64,000 bases of DNA from an uncultured Clostridia bacterium (GTDB lineage: Bacteria > Bacillota > Clostridia > Oscillospirales > Acutalibacteraceae), in assembly GCA_944380885.1 (NCBI GenBank), contig CALWIZ010000001.1:124001-188000 (forward strand). The letters are read 5' to 3'. How positions within the stretch are numbered: the first letter of the stretch is position 1; each line of letters starts with the position of its first letter. A program made the translations under genes and the position numbers. Below are positions 1 to 7,852 of this stretch, piece by piece. The notes under the pieces are model-generated. The model saw nothing but the letters and a program-made list of their open reading frames with translations. It did no database searches and had not been told where the DNA came from.

Positions 1-606
1 GAGTGAAATTTCTTCAAGCCAGTTGCGATCGTCGTTGCTGTCGCCTACCTGGTCGAGAACATATATCGTATCGCCGCCGTCTGAATAAACCGGGTCATAT
101 AAGGAGATGGGACTTACTATGCTTTCGAGCGCTATTACCACGTCTTCAACGGGAATGTTAAGCTCTGCGGCTATTTCCTGAACCGTAGGCTCGTTCTGAT
201 TTTTGTTTGCTAACTGTTCCTTTACCTGCATCGCCTTATATGCGGTGTCTTTTATTGAGCGGCTTACCCTTATAGAATTATTGTCGCGAAGGTAACGCCG
301 GATTTCGCCTATTATCATCGGCACCGCATACGTGGAAAATCTGACGTTCTGATTTATGTCGAAATTATCTATGGATTTTATAAGTCCTATACAGCCTACC
401 TGAAAAAGGTCGTCCAGATTTTCGCCTCTGCCGGTGAAACGCTGTATCACGCTTAAGACAAGCCTTAAATTTCCGCTTATAAGCTCTTCCCTGGCTGCAC
501 GATCGCCTGCTTTTGCTTTTTTCAGCAGTTCTTCCTTCTGCGCTTCTTTCAGCAGCGGCAGCTTTGAAGTATCCACGCCGCAGATAATGACCTTGTTGTT
601 GTACAT
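1..606 (-). CDS. sigG: RNA polymerase sigma factor SigG (sporulation, forespore), C-terminus cut by window edge
   Basis: Sigma-70 family factor that directs late forespore transcription during sporulation. The 202 visible residues begin MYNNKVIICGVDTSKLPLL, the N-terminus typical of SigG (the VDTSKLP segment is shared with Bacillus SigG). They continue with region 2 (DDLFQVGCIGLIKSIDNF, about residues 66-83; FSTYAVPMIIGEIRRYLRDN, about 92-111) and region 3. Region 4, the -35 binding helix-turn-helix, lies beyond base 1, so the gene is partial here only because of the window. The start is ATG at 606, preceded by GGAGGTG six bases upstream. SigF or SigE would be the alternative reading, but the N-terminal signature favours SigG. 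The upstream promoter, expected to be SigF/SigG dependent, could not be placed with confidence. Confidence 0.93.
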   Translation of the reverse strand, partial: MYNNKVIICGVDTSKLPLLKEAQKEELLKKAKAGDRAAREELISGNLRLVLSVIQRFTGRGENLDDLFQVGCIGLIKSIDNFDINQNVRFSTYAVPMIIGEIRRYLRDNNSIRVSRSIKDTAYKAMQVKEQLANKNQNEPTVQEIAAELNIPVEDVVIALESIVSPISLYDPVYSDGGDTIYVLDQVGDSNDDRNWLEEISL

Positions 607-719
607 ACCGGCACCTCCGTAATCTAATAAAATTATTGCCGGTATGTATGGGTGATAAACTTAAATAATATTTTTTATTTCGACATTTTTCACTTGCATT
701 TGCGTTTTTGCCTGTTCAA

Positions 720-746
720 AAAAATCGGTCTGCCTTTCGGCAGACC
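720..746 (-). terminator. Intrinsic terminator downstream of the DegV gene
   Basis: Perfect 8-bp stem GGTCTGCC/GGCAGACC (727-734 and 739-746) with a 4-base loop. Read on the minus strand it is followed by a T-run (complement of 720-724). It lies about 105 bases after the DegV stop and before sigG, so sigG probably has its own promoter. The sequence 747-851 shows no gene. Confidence 0.8.
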
Positions 747-851
747 TATATATAAAGGGGTACATATCGGTTATTTTGAAGACAGACAAAGGCTATCGCC
801 GATATCCGGGATATCCCAAACCAACCCCTGCTAACATATTATGCTGAAAAA

Positions 852-1709
852 TCAGATTGGTGACTTGCGTATAAACAAAACTCCCAGCGTGTTGGCTCCG
901 CAGTGAGACGAAACGGTGCAGCCGGCGCGGGTAAGGAAAACCTCTTTAAATGGAGCGGTTTTCTTTACAAGCTCTACGATTTCGTTTACAAGCTGCGGGT
1001 CACAGCCTGCGTGTGTTACAAAGACACGGTCAAGGTCAATATCGGAATAATCGCCTATTTTATCTACTACATACTGCTTCAGGACATCTGCGTACCTGCC
1101 GCGGTATTTTTTCGCAACGTCCATTTTACCGTTCTTAACCTGAATACAGGGCTTGAGCTTAAGCAGATTTGCGCCGAGCATTGCAACAGCTGAACAGCGG
1201 CCGCCTTTATAGAGGTATTCAAGGTTGTCAATTACAAAAGAGGCGTCAACTCTGGCGACGGTTTCACGGGTTTTTTCCACGATTTCTTCCGCAGGCAATC
1301 CTTGATTCAGAAGCTCTGCCGCCGTGATTACGAGAAGACCTCCGCCGGTTGACAGGTTTTTGGTGTCTATGATATAAACGTTTCCGAGCTCTTCCGCCGC
1401 CATACAGGCGTTATTGTAGGTAGATGACATTTCAGAACTTATGGTGAAGTGTATTACCGTTTTGCCCTGCGATGTGAACTGACTGAAGAAATCAAGACAG
1501 TCTCCTACATTTGTCGCGGTTGTTTTGGGCAGCTCGCCGGTTCTGTCATGGTGAGCGTAAATATCGTCCGGAGTAATGTCGACACCGTCGGTATAGAGCT
1601 TGTCGCCGAGGGTTATGCAAAGGGGCATTACGGTAATTTTGTAGCGCTCGCAGAGCTCCTTGCTCAAATCAGTGGTACTGTCACTTGTGATAATAATATC
1701 CGAAGCCAA
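852..1709 (-). CDS. DegV family fatty-acid-binding protein (FakB-like)
   Basis: Length of 285 aa is normal for the DegV family, which binds a fatty acid and presents it to a FakA-type kinase for incorporation into phospholipid. Family motifs are visible: TSDSTTDLS near the N-terminus (residues 8-16), the TISSEMSSTY segment (about 88-98) that contacts the carboxylate in known FakB proteins, and YKGGRCS (about 167-173). The start codon is TTG at 1709 behind AAGAAGGTG. The gene stands alone with its own promoter and terminator, and no fakA neighbour is visible. The family assignment is firm; the lipid ligand is not predictable. Confidence 0.93.
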   Translation of the reverse strand: MASDIIITSDSTTDLSKELCERYKITVMPLCITLGDKLYTDGVDITPDDIYAHHDRTGELPKTTATNVGDCLDFFSQFTSQGKTVIHFTISSEMSSTYNNACMAAEELGNVYIIDTKNLSTGGGLLVITAAELLNQGLPAEEIVEKTRETVARVDASFVIDNLEYLYKGGRCSAVAMLGANLLKLKPCIQVKNGKMDVAKKYRGRYADVLKQYVVDKIGDYSDIDLDRVFVTHAGCDPQLVNEIVELVKKTAPFKEVFLTRAGCTVSSHCGANTLGVLFIRKSPI

Positions 1710-1744
1710 AAAAACACCTTCTTAATTTTGAATTATTTTTTAAT

Positions 1745-1773
1745 ATTATAACATTCCAATTACAATTTGGCAA
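1745..1773 (-). promoter_or_regulatory. Sigma-A promoter for the DegV gene
   Basis: On the minus strand a -35 TTGCCA (1773-1768), a 17-base spacer and a perfect -10 TATAAT (1750-1745) lie about 36 bases upstream of the TTG start of the DegV gene. Confidence 0.8.
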
Positions 1774-1903
1774 CAGATTTATCGGTTTTTAAGCCTATCT
1801 GTAATAATTTGTAATTCAAACGACATAGATTTTTTAGTGGAACTGCGTTAAAATAAACTTGCGAAAATTTTTGCAGGATTATTAAGACGGAAGGATTTTT
1901 AAC

Positions 1904-2920
1904 ATGAAATTTTTTAAATCTGTTTCAAATATTCTTTTTATGAGTCTGGTTCTTATTCTTACGGTGGCACTCGTGGGCTCTGCCGCGGCAATTCAGAAAA
2001 GGAACACTGATCTCGACGAAGCGAGCAGCCGGATATCTCAGTATAAAACAGAGCTTGAAAAAAAAGAAAAGGAAAACAGCAGTATTTCATCACAGCTTGA
2101 AGAAAGCGAAAAACTGAAAAAGAAATATGCCGATGAGAATTCGAGGCTGAAAAAAGACAATGACGAGCTTGAGGCGGAGGTTGAGAAGCAGAAAGCCGCG
2201 GCGGAAGCCGCAGCCGCGCAGGCTAAGAAACAGAATACCTCTCAGCCGGCGAAGGAATCCGCTCCGGTTCAGACTGTTCCGGTTAAAACGGGAGAAAAGA
2301 TTTGCTATCTGACCTTTGATGACGGTCCGTCCGAAAACACCCTTGAAATTCTTGAAATTCTTAAAAAATACAATGTCAAAGCTACTTTTTTCGTAATAAA
2401 TTCAAAACAGATAGGATATGTGAAAAATATATACGAAGCGGGGCATACCGTAGGTCTTCACAGCGCTACTCATAATTATTCCAAGATATATTCCTCAACG
2501 GACGCTTATTTCAATGACCTTGAAGAAATATCAGACAAGGTTGAGAGCATAATAGGAATTAAACCCAATGTAATAAGATTTCCGGGAGGCAGCAGCAATA
2601 CCGTAAGTAAAAAATATTGTAATGGAATAATGAGCAGGCTGACAAAACTTGTTCCGGAAAAAGGTTATTATTATTTTGACTGGAATGTCGAATCCGGTGA
2701 TGCGAACAAGAATACAGCAAGCTATACATATATAAGAAATAATGTGTTAAACGGAGCGAAAAACAAGAATACCGCCTGCGTGCTTATGCACGATTCCGCG
2801 GCGAAAACCACTACCGTGCAGGCTCTTCCGGAAATAATTGAGGGACTTTCAAAAATGGGATACAAATTTGAGGCACTAAGCGACAAAGCGAACGGGTATC
2901 ACCACAGAGTGAATAATTAA
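1904..2920 (+). CDS. Membrane-anchored coiled-coil polysaccharide deacetylase (NodB domain)
   Basis: 338 aa. Predicted order: N-terminal membrane anchor or signal (about residues 10-30), a highly charged Lys/Glu coiled coil (about 33-108), a short linker (about 110-128) and a C-terminal NodB deacetylase domain (about 130-330). Catalytic and metal motifs are present: TFDDGPS (137-143, the D-D pair) and a GHTVGLHSATH segment supplying the two metal histidines (H186, H190). The arginine-proline motif RFPGGSS follows. The family removes acetyl groups from peptidoglycan GlcNAc/MurNAc or other extracytoplasmic glycans. The coiled coil may set the distance from the membrane or mediate oligomerisation. 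Start ATG 1904 follows GGAAGGA. It is monocistronic and closed by a terminator. The exact substrate cannot be told. Confidence 0.92.
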   Translation: MKFFKSVSNILFMSLVLILTVALVGSAAAIQKRNTDLDEASSRISQYKTELEKKEKENSSISSQLEESEKLKKKYADENSRLKKDNDELEAEVEKQKAAAEAAAAQAKKQNTSQPAKESAPVQTVPVKTGEKICYLTFDDGPSENTLEILEILKKYNVKATFFVINSKQIGYVKNIYEAGHTVGLHSATHNYSKIYSSTDAYFNDLEEISDKVESIIGIKPNVIRFPGGSSNTVSKKYCNGIMSRLTKLVPEKGYYYFDWNVESGDANKNTASYTYIRNNVLNGAKNKNTACVLMHDSAAKTTTVQALPEIIEGLSKMGYKFEALSDKANGYHHRVNN

Positions 2921-2953
2921 AATCTTGACATAGGGAAATATAAATTATAAAAT

Positions 2954-2983
2954 AGTGGGTATGCGAATACTCACTGTTTTTTT
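2954..2983 (+). terminator. Intrinsic terminator after the deacetylase gene
   Basis: Stem AGTGGGTAT/ATACTCACT (one G-U pair) with a 4-base loop, followed by GTTTTTTT. Confidence 0.8.
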
Positions 2984-3014
2984 GCGTAAGTTTCGATAAA
3001 CAGGAATATGTGAG

Positions 3015-3752
3015 GTGATTTTTCTGGTTCCGAAGAGATATTTCGTGCCTGCGACAGTTCTTTATATCTTAAGCTTTGTATCACTTGCCGCGATGGCGGC
3101 GCACGCGTTAAATTTAATAGTTTTTCAGCACGGAGAAAAAGTTTTTACAGGCGTGCTTGCGGTTGTATTCGGATATTCCGCCGCGGTTTTAGGCGCCCTT
3201 TGTTATGAGAACGGGCAGAAGCGGAAAAAGGTAATCAGAAGACAGCTTTTTTTCATTTTTCTGTTTTATATAATAATGCTTGTGGACTTCACGCTTATTG
3301 ACGATACCTTCGGCAGAAATATTTTCAATGTTTTCTCGTGGAACGAAACCGCCTTTGAGGAATATGTGAATACAAATACAAATCTTATTCCGTTTGAAAC
3401 GGTGCGTCTGTTTATAAACGGATATAGAAACGGAAATCTGCCGCTTTCGGCGATGCTTGAAAATATAGTCGGGAACCTGCTCGCTTTTGCACCGCTGCCA
3501 TTTTTTTCCGTTTGCTTATTCAAGCATTTTGACCGTTGGTATACAGTTTTTACGGTGGTAATTGTATCGGTTATGCTGGTTGAGCTTCTCCAGTTCCTTT
3601 TTCTTACCGGTTCAAGTGATATCGACGACGTAATACTTAACGTATCCGGCGCTATGATTGTTTACGGGATTATAAGGATAAAAAAAGTCAGCAGGGGATT
3701 GTCAAAAATCACCTTTGGAGTGTGGGAAACAGTTGAAAAAGACAGGCTTTAA
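3015..3752 (+). CDS. VanZ-like family membrane protein
   Basis: 245 aa with about five to six hydrophobic segments. The central part carries the VanZ-family pattern: NTNTNLIPFETVRLF (about residues 117-131), an IVGNLLAFAPLPFF segment, and the acidic SSDIDDVILNVSGAMIVYG motif near the C-terminus. VanZ-like proteins are membrane proteins of unclear function; the founding member gives low-level teicoplanin resistance, but most homologues are housekeeping or unknown. GTG at 3015 is the best start, with AGGA nine bases upstream. The next gene begins inside its last codons, so the two are translationally coupled. Confidence 0.82.
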   Translation: MIFLVPKRYFVPATVLYILSFVSLAAMAAHALNLIVFQHGEKVFTGVLAVVFGYSAAVLGALCYENGQKRKKVIRRQLFFIFLFYIIMLVDFTLIDDTFGRNIFNVFSWNETAFEEYVNTNTNLIPFETVRLFINGYRNGNLPLSAMLENIVGNLLAFAPLPFFSVCLFKHFDRWYTVFTVVIVSVMLVELLQFLFLTGSSDIDDVILNVSGAMIVYGIIRIKKVSRGLSKITFGVWETVEKDRL

Positions 3753-4638
3753 TATTTATTTTATTATGATACTTCTCGGCGCTTCAATGTGGGGCACAGC
3801 CGGCATATTTGTGCGTACCGCGGAAAAATACGGCATTTCCGAAATGCAGATAGTTTTGCTCAGAACTCTTTTTTCCGCACTGGTTTTAGGCGTCATCATA
3901 CTTGTGAGGGACAGAAAGGCTTTTGCGGTAAAGGCAAAAGATATACCGCTTTTCGCGGCGGCGGGGATAATGAGCATAGTGCTTTTTAATTTCTGCTACT
4001 ATAAAACTATGTCGCTTACATCGCTTTCGGTGGCGGCGGTTCTGCTCTATACTGCGCCGTTTTTCGTTGTAATAATGTCGGTGTTTATATTCAGACAGCG
4101 TCTCACATTAAAAAAGTGTGTCGCCTGTGTTACGGCTTTTATCGGCTGCTGTCTTGTCACCGGAGCGTTCAGTTCGGGAGAAAGCATAAGCGCGGCGGCG
4201 CTCTTTTTCGGGATACTCACGGGGTTTGGATATTCGCTTTATACTATATTCAGCCGGCTGCTGCTTGACAGGGGGTACAGTTCTCTTACAATAACATTTT
4301 ATACCTTTGTCTTCGCCTTTGTCGGCTGCCTGCCTTTTTCTGATATCGCTGAAACAGTACAGAGGTGCGGAGCGTCTATGTATGTGCCGCTTGTTACGTT
4401 TTTTATGGCACTGTTCAATACAGTTATTCCGTACCTGCTTTACACAGCCGGACTTAAAGGTGTAGACCCGTCCGCCGCGCCGATAATCGCAATGGTAGAG
4501 CCGGTGGTCGCCACGCTTACTGGAATATTCGTTTACAGCGAGCCGCTTACACTTTCGGGCGCCGTGGGTATGATTATCGTGCTGCTGTCGGTCTTCATTC
4601 TCAATATGAAAGGCGGTAAAAAAGATGAATTCGCTTAA
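3733..4638 (+). CDS. EamA/DMT-superfamily transporter
   Basis: About 301 aa with ten predicted membrane helices arranged as two EamA repeats, as expected for the drug/metabolite transporter superfamily. The first repeat begins with the typical MWGTAGIFVRTAEKYGIS segment. The second contains VDPSAAPIIAMVEPVVATLTG, the signature of these exporters. The frame is open from 3715, but TTG at 3733 with GGAG at 3717-3720 gives the most convincing start and removes an unlikely N-terminus. It overlaps the end of the VanZ-like gene and itself overlaps ispE by 14 bases, so vanZ-like, eamA and ispE form one operon. The substrate is unknown. Confidence 0.9.
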   Translation: MKKTGFNIYFIMILLGASMWGTAGIFVRTAEKYGISEMQIVLLRTLFSALVLGVIILVRDRKAFAVKAKDIPLFAAAGIMSIVLFNFCYYKTMSLTSLSVAAVLLYTAPFFVVIMSVFIFRQRLTLKKCVACVTAFIGCCLVTGAFSSGESISAAALFFGILTGFGYSLYTIFSRLLLDRGYSSLTITFYTFVFAFVGCLPFSDIAETVQRCGASMYVPLVTFFMALFNTVIPYLLYTAGLKGVDPSAAPIIAMVEPVVATLTGIFVYSEPLTLSGAVGMIIVLLSVFILNMKGGKKDEFA

Positions 4639-5467
4639 AATAAAAGCGGCGGCAAAAATCAATCTTTCCCTTTCGGTAACAGGCATAAGGGAGGACGGCT
4701 ACCATAATATTGATACCGTTATGCAGAGCGTAAGCCTTTATGACACGCTTTTTTTGAGCAGGGCTGATAAAATAACCGTGGAATGCGGAGAGATGAGCGG
4801 CGAAAAAAATATAGCTTATAAGGCGGCGAAACTGTTTTTTGAGCATACCGGAAAAGAAGGCGGCGCTTTTATACAGATAGAAAAAAATATACCTGACGGC
4901 GCGGGGCTCGGCGGCGGCAGCGCGGACGCGGCTGCGGTGCTTACGGGACTTGACCGCATATATAATGCCGGGCTTTCGTATGAAACGCTTTTAGGGCTTG
5001 CGGTAAGGCTCGGGGCGGACGTCCCGTTTATGCTTCGGGGCGGCACGGCGAGAGCCAAGGGAATAGGCGAAATTCTTGAGCCGCTTCCTGCCCTTCGCGA
5101 TTGCTTTTTTATCATAGCGAAAAATGAGAAAAAGCCGTCCACCGGAGAAATGTACTCGGCGCTTGACCGCACTGAATATCAGCGGCCCGACATTTCCGCG
5201 ACCGTTTCCGCCTTGAAATCGGGAAGCATAAGCGGCCTTTCGGAAACACTCAAAAATTCATTTTCGGTTCTCTGGAGAGAAAGCCTTCTTCAGAAAATAC
5301 TTGAAAATACAGGAGCGGCGGCGGTTTCGCTTTCGGGCAGCGGCCCTGCGAGATTCGCGGTTTATAAAAACCGTGCTGAGGCTGAAACGGCGAAAAAAGA
5401 GCTTGAGAGCAAAAAAATAGAATGTTTTTTATGTCTCCCTGCGGAAAAATCACTTATAATTGAATAA
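4625..5467 (+). CDS. ispE: 4-diphosphocytidyl-2-C-methyl-D-erythritol kinase
   Basis: 280 aa GHMP-family kinase that phosphorylates CDP-methylerythritol, the fourth step of the MEP route to isoprenoid precursors. Diagnostic segments are KAAAKINLSLSVTGIREDGY at the N-terminus (Lys and Tyr/His positions of the active site), the ATP-binding GHMP loop IPDGAGLGGGSADAAA (about residues 88-103), a catalytic Asp in GADVPFM, and the C-terminal SLSGSGPARFAVY glycine loop. The ATG at 4625 lies behind AAAGGCGG inside the preceding transporter gene. The length is normal and no defect is seen. Confidence 0.97.
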   Translation: MNSLKIKAAAKINLSLSVTGIREDGYHNIDTVMQSVSLYDTLFLSRADKITVECGEMSGEKNIAYKAAKLFFEHTGKEGGAFIQIEKNIPDGAGLGGGSADAAAVLTGLDRIYNAGLSYETLLGLAVRLGADVPFMLRGGTARAKGIGEILEPLPALRDCFFIIAKNEKKPSTGEMYSALDRTEYQRPDISATVSALKSGSISGLSETLKNSFSVLWRESLLQKILENTGAAAVSLSGSGPARFAVYKNRAEAETAKKELESKKIECFLCLPAEKSLIIE

Positions 5468-5483
5468 AAAAAGCAGACCTGCC

Positions 5484-5519
5484 AATAATCCCTTCATAAA
5501 GATAAAGCGAGGGATTATT
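5484..5519 (+). promoter_or_regulatory. Inverted repeat occluding the spoIIR ribosome binding site
   Basis: Perfect 10-bp arms AATAATCCCT (5484-5493) and AGGGATTATT (5510-5519) with a 16-base loop. The right arm contains the GAGGGAT ribosome binding site and ends one base before the spoIIR ATG. It could act as a translation-controlling hairpin or as an operator. The position is seen in the sequence; the function is inferred. Confidence 0.5.
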
Positions 5520-5520
5520 T

Positions 5521-6141
5521 ATGATGAAAAAAGGTATTTCACGCCGCGCGGCGGAGCTTTCGGTGCTTTTCGGACTGGTATGCGCGGTATTTGTATCGGC
5601 GGCGCACTTTGACGCGGCGTGCGACGATTTGAGAGATAACGTCCTGCGGTTACATATAATCGCAAATTCGGACAGCGAAGAGGATCAGGCGGTAAAGCTG
5701 GCTGTGCGTGACGCATTGCTTGATGAGGCGTCGGAGCTGTTTGAGGGACAGACGGAGCTTGAGGCGGCGGAAAGGACGGCGGCGGCAAACACGGACTTTT
5801 TTGCCGAAACCGCGGAGCGTGTTTTAAGGGAAAACGGTTTTTCGTACGGTGCGGAGGCGTCGGTGGGCGACTGCTATTTTGAAACCCGCGAATACGAGGA
5901 TTTTACGCTTCCCGCCGGAAATTACCGCTCGCTTATAATAAAGCTCGGCAGAGCCGAGGGTAAAAACTGGTGGTGCGTTGTTTTTCCTGCGGTATGCGTT
6001 CCTGCGGCGTCAGACGCCCGCCTTTCGGACAGTACCTGCGAGGAAAGCGCGTCTATCGCCGAACAGCCGCAGAAATATGAAATTCGCTTTAAAGCGGTGG
6101 AAATTTACGAGGATATTAAAAAATTTTTTTCCGGCAAATAA
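5521..6141 (+). CDS. spoIIR: Stage II sporulation protein R
   Basis: 206 aa secreted signalling protein made in the forespore. It triggers SpoIIGA to process pro-sigma-E in the mother cell. Visible are an N-terminal hydrophobic secretion segment (about residues 12-30) and the conserved core LRLHIIANSDSEEDQAVKL, then KWW-type downstream signature ENWWCV-like (here GKNWWCVVFPAVCVP, about residues 149-163). The length matches the family. Start ATG 5521 (a second ATG follows directly) with GAGGGAT upstream. The ribosome binding site lies in an inverted repeat. Expression is expected to be SigF dependent, although no SigF promoter was confidently located. Confidence 0.95.
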   Translation: MMKKGISRRAAELSVLFGLVCAVFVSAAHFDAACDDLRDNVLRLHIIANSDSEEDQAVKLAVRDALLDEASELFEGQTELEAAERTAAANTDFFAETAERVLRENGFSYGAEASVGDCYFETREYEDFTLPAGNYRSLIIKLGRAEGKNWWCVVFPAVCVPAASDARLSDSTCEESASIAEQPQKYEIRFKAVEIYEDIKKFFSGK

Positions 6142-6147
6142 AAGTAC

Positions 6148-6176
6148 TTGCATTTTGATAAGTTTTGTGTTATCAT
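6148..6176 (+). promoter_or_regulatory. Sigma-A promoter of rpmE
   Basis: TTGCAT (6148-6153), 17-base spacer, TATCAT (6171-6176), 34 bases before the rpmE ATG. Confidence 0.78.
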
Positions 6177-6210
6177 CAATATGTTATCGATATCGAGAGG
6201 GGTGACAAAG

Positions 6211-6411
6211 ATGAAGGAAGGTATTCATCCGCAGTATGAAAAGGTTACTATAAAGTGCGCTTGCGGCGCGGAGTTCGAGACACGCTCTACTAAAAAGGAT
6301 ATCCGTTTGGATATTTGTTCCAAATGTCATCCGTTTTTTACCGGTAAGCAGAAATTGGTAGACACTGGCGGACGCGTTGACAGATTTAAAAAGCGTTTCA
6401 ATATGGAATAA
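6211..6411 (+). CDS. rpmE: 50S ribosomal protein L31, zinc-binding type
   Basis: 66 aa protein of the large ribosomal subunit. It starts [19 protein letters not shown] and carries the four-cysteine zinc arrangement (CACG near residue 16 and CSKC near residue 37), so it is the zinc-containing (C+) form of L31 rather than the zinc-free YtiA type. The frame is open further upstream, but ATG 6211 with GAGAGGGGTG just upstream is clearly the start. It has its own promoter and a strong terminator, so it is monocistronic. Confidence 0.98.
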   Translation: MKEGIHPQYEKVTIKCACGAEFETRSTKKDIRLDICSKCHPFFTGKQKLVDTGGRVDRFKKRFNME

Positions 6412-6425
6412 TAAGACCTTTTACT

Positions 6426-6458
6426 CCGCAGCTGCTTAAGGTGGCTGCGGATTTTTTA
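6426..6458 (+). terminator. Intrinsic terminator after rpmE
   Basis: Stem CCGCAGC (6426-6432)/GCTGCGG (6444-6450), 11-base loop, followed by ATTTTTTAT. Confidence 0.88.
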
Positions 6459-6470
6459 TACGGGGGATTT

Positions 6471-7097
6471 ATGGATACGTATGTGACGGTAGCGGGCGTA
6501 AGCGAGTTTGAATTTGTCGAGAAACACTCAAGATTTATCGCCACGCTCAAAAATACCGCGACCGATGAGGAAGCGGTCGAGTTTATAAACGAGGTGCGCT
6601 CAAAATACAGCGACGCGAAGCATAACTGCTACGCCTATTCGGCGGAAAACGGAAAATATAAGCGCTTTTCCGATGACGGAGAGCCTCACGGAACGGCGGG
6701 AAAGCCTATACTTGACGTGATAGACGGTTCGGGAATTACTGACTGTACCATTGTCGTTACGCGTTATTTCGGTGGGATACTGCTCGGTACCGGAGGGCTC
6801 GTAAGAGCGTATTCGGCGGCGGCAAAGGGAGCGGCTGAGGCGGCGGATAAGGTTATGATGACGCCATGTACGGTATATTCAAGCCGCTGCGGTTATGCTG
6901 ACCGGGAAAGGCTGCTCAGGATTATAGAGGATTTCGGCGGTACGGTGGAAAAAATTGATTATTCATCAGAGCTTGAGGTGACATACTTTCTTAAAGACGG
7001 CGTGTGCGGCGATTTTACAAGAAAGCTGACCGACGCTTTTTCGGCACGCTTAAAGGCGGAAAAGCTGGGAAACAGTATACTGCCCGTAAAGCTGTGA
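6471..7097 (+). CDS. YigZ/IMPACT family protein
   Basis: 208 aa. Members of the UPF0029/IMPACT family share an N-terminal domain with EF-G domain IV-like fold and a C-terminal ferredoxin-like domain; the bacterial role is unsettled. Diagnostic residues are KHSRFIATLKN near the N-terminus, then the central AYSAENGKYKRFSDDGEPHG and VVTRYFGGILLGTGGLVRAY segments. The ATG at 6471 has GGGGGA upstream and is preferred to a GTG 30 bases earlier that would lie inside the rpmE terminator. The next gene follows after 22 bases. Confidence 0.92.
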   Translation: MDTYVTVAGVSEFEFVEKHSRFIATLKNTATDEEAVEFINEVRSKYSDAKHNCYAYSAENGKYKRFSDDGEPHGTAGKPILDVIDGSGITDCTIVVTRYFGGILLGTGGLVRAYSAAAKGAAEAADKVMMTPCTVYSSRCGYADRERLLRIIEDFGGTVEKIDYSSELEVTYFLKDGVCGDFTRKLTDAFSARLKAEKLGNSILPVKL

Positions 7098-7119
7098 AAA
7101 TGTGGAAAGAGGGGAAAAT

Positions 7120-7782
7120 ATGCTTAAAAAACGACTTCTGATAATCGCAGCGGCTTTGGCGGTGATTGCTGCTGTCGCAGTGTTTGTTCCGGATATAATA
7201 GTGGTAAGCTCCGCGAAGGACAGGATAATAACCGCCGACGAGGCGGCGGAGCTTGAAAATACCGATTGCGTGCTTGTACTCGGCGCCGGAGTGCGTGACG
7301 GCAGCCCTACCCCGATGCTGAGGGACAGGCTGATAACCGGTATATCGTTATATGAAAGCGGGGCGGCGCCGAAAATAATTATGAGCGGAGACCACGGAAG
7401 AGAAGATTATGACGAGGTCAACGTTATGAAATCCTACGCCGTGGAAAACGGCGTGCCGGACAGCGATGTTTTTATGGACCACGCCGGATTCTCGACCTAT
7501 GATTCCGTTTACCGGGCAAAGGCGGTTTTTGAGGCGGACAGTATAATAATCGTCACCCAGAAGTACCACCTTTACAGGGCGCTTTATATTGCGGAAAAGC
7601 TCGGCGTAAACGCTGTCGGAGTCGCGGCAGACCTTGATGATTATTCGGGACAGCTTAAAAGGGATTTGAGAGAGATTGCCGCGAGGGATAAGGACTTTTT
7701 TTCCTGCCTTTTCAAGCCGAAGCCTAAGTATCTCGGGGAGAAAATTCCCGTAAGCGGCGACGGAAATATCACAGACGGATAA
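7120..7782 (+). CDS. SanA/YdcF-like DUF218 membrane protein
   Basis: 220 aa with a single N-terminal transmembrane anchor (about residues 4-24) followed by a DUF218 domain. Typical motifs are CVLVLGAGVRDGSPTPMLRDR, the KIIMSGDHG strand-loop and the IIVTQKYHLYRALYIAEKLG segment. E. coli SanA, in the same family, affects envelope permeability to vancomycin; the biochemical activity of the family is not established. Start ATG 7120 follows GAGGGG. Likely cotranscribed with the YigZ-family gene upstream. Confidence 0.88.
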   Translation: MLKKRLLIIAAALAVIAAVAVFVPDIIVVSSAKDRIITADEAAELENTDCVLVLGAGVRDGSPTPMLRDRLITGISLYESGAAPKIIMSGDHGREDYDEVNVMKSYAVENGVPDSDVFMDHAGFSTYDSVYRAKAVFEADSIIIVTQKYHLYRALYIAEKLGVNAVGVAADLDDYSGQLKRDLREIAARDKDFFSCLFKPKPKYLGEKIPVSGDGNITDG

Positions 7783-7852
7783 AAAATTTAAAAATAAAAA
7801 GGTTTTTCGACACAATCGGCTAATATAATATATAAAGGGTGTAAAGGGGCTG

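Noticed and set aside
4108..4686. 192-codon minus-strand frame across eamA/ispE
   Set aside because: Antisense shadow of two well-supported genes with arginine/lysine-rich composition and no domain.
7790..7852. Promoter of dgt-dnaG-rpoD
   Set aside because: A TATAAT-like box is present (about 7820-7830), but no acceptable -35 at the right distance; left unannotated.
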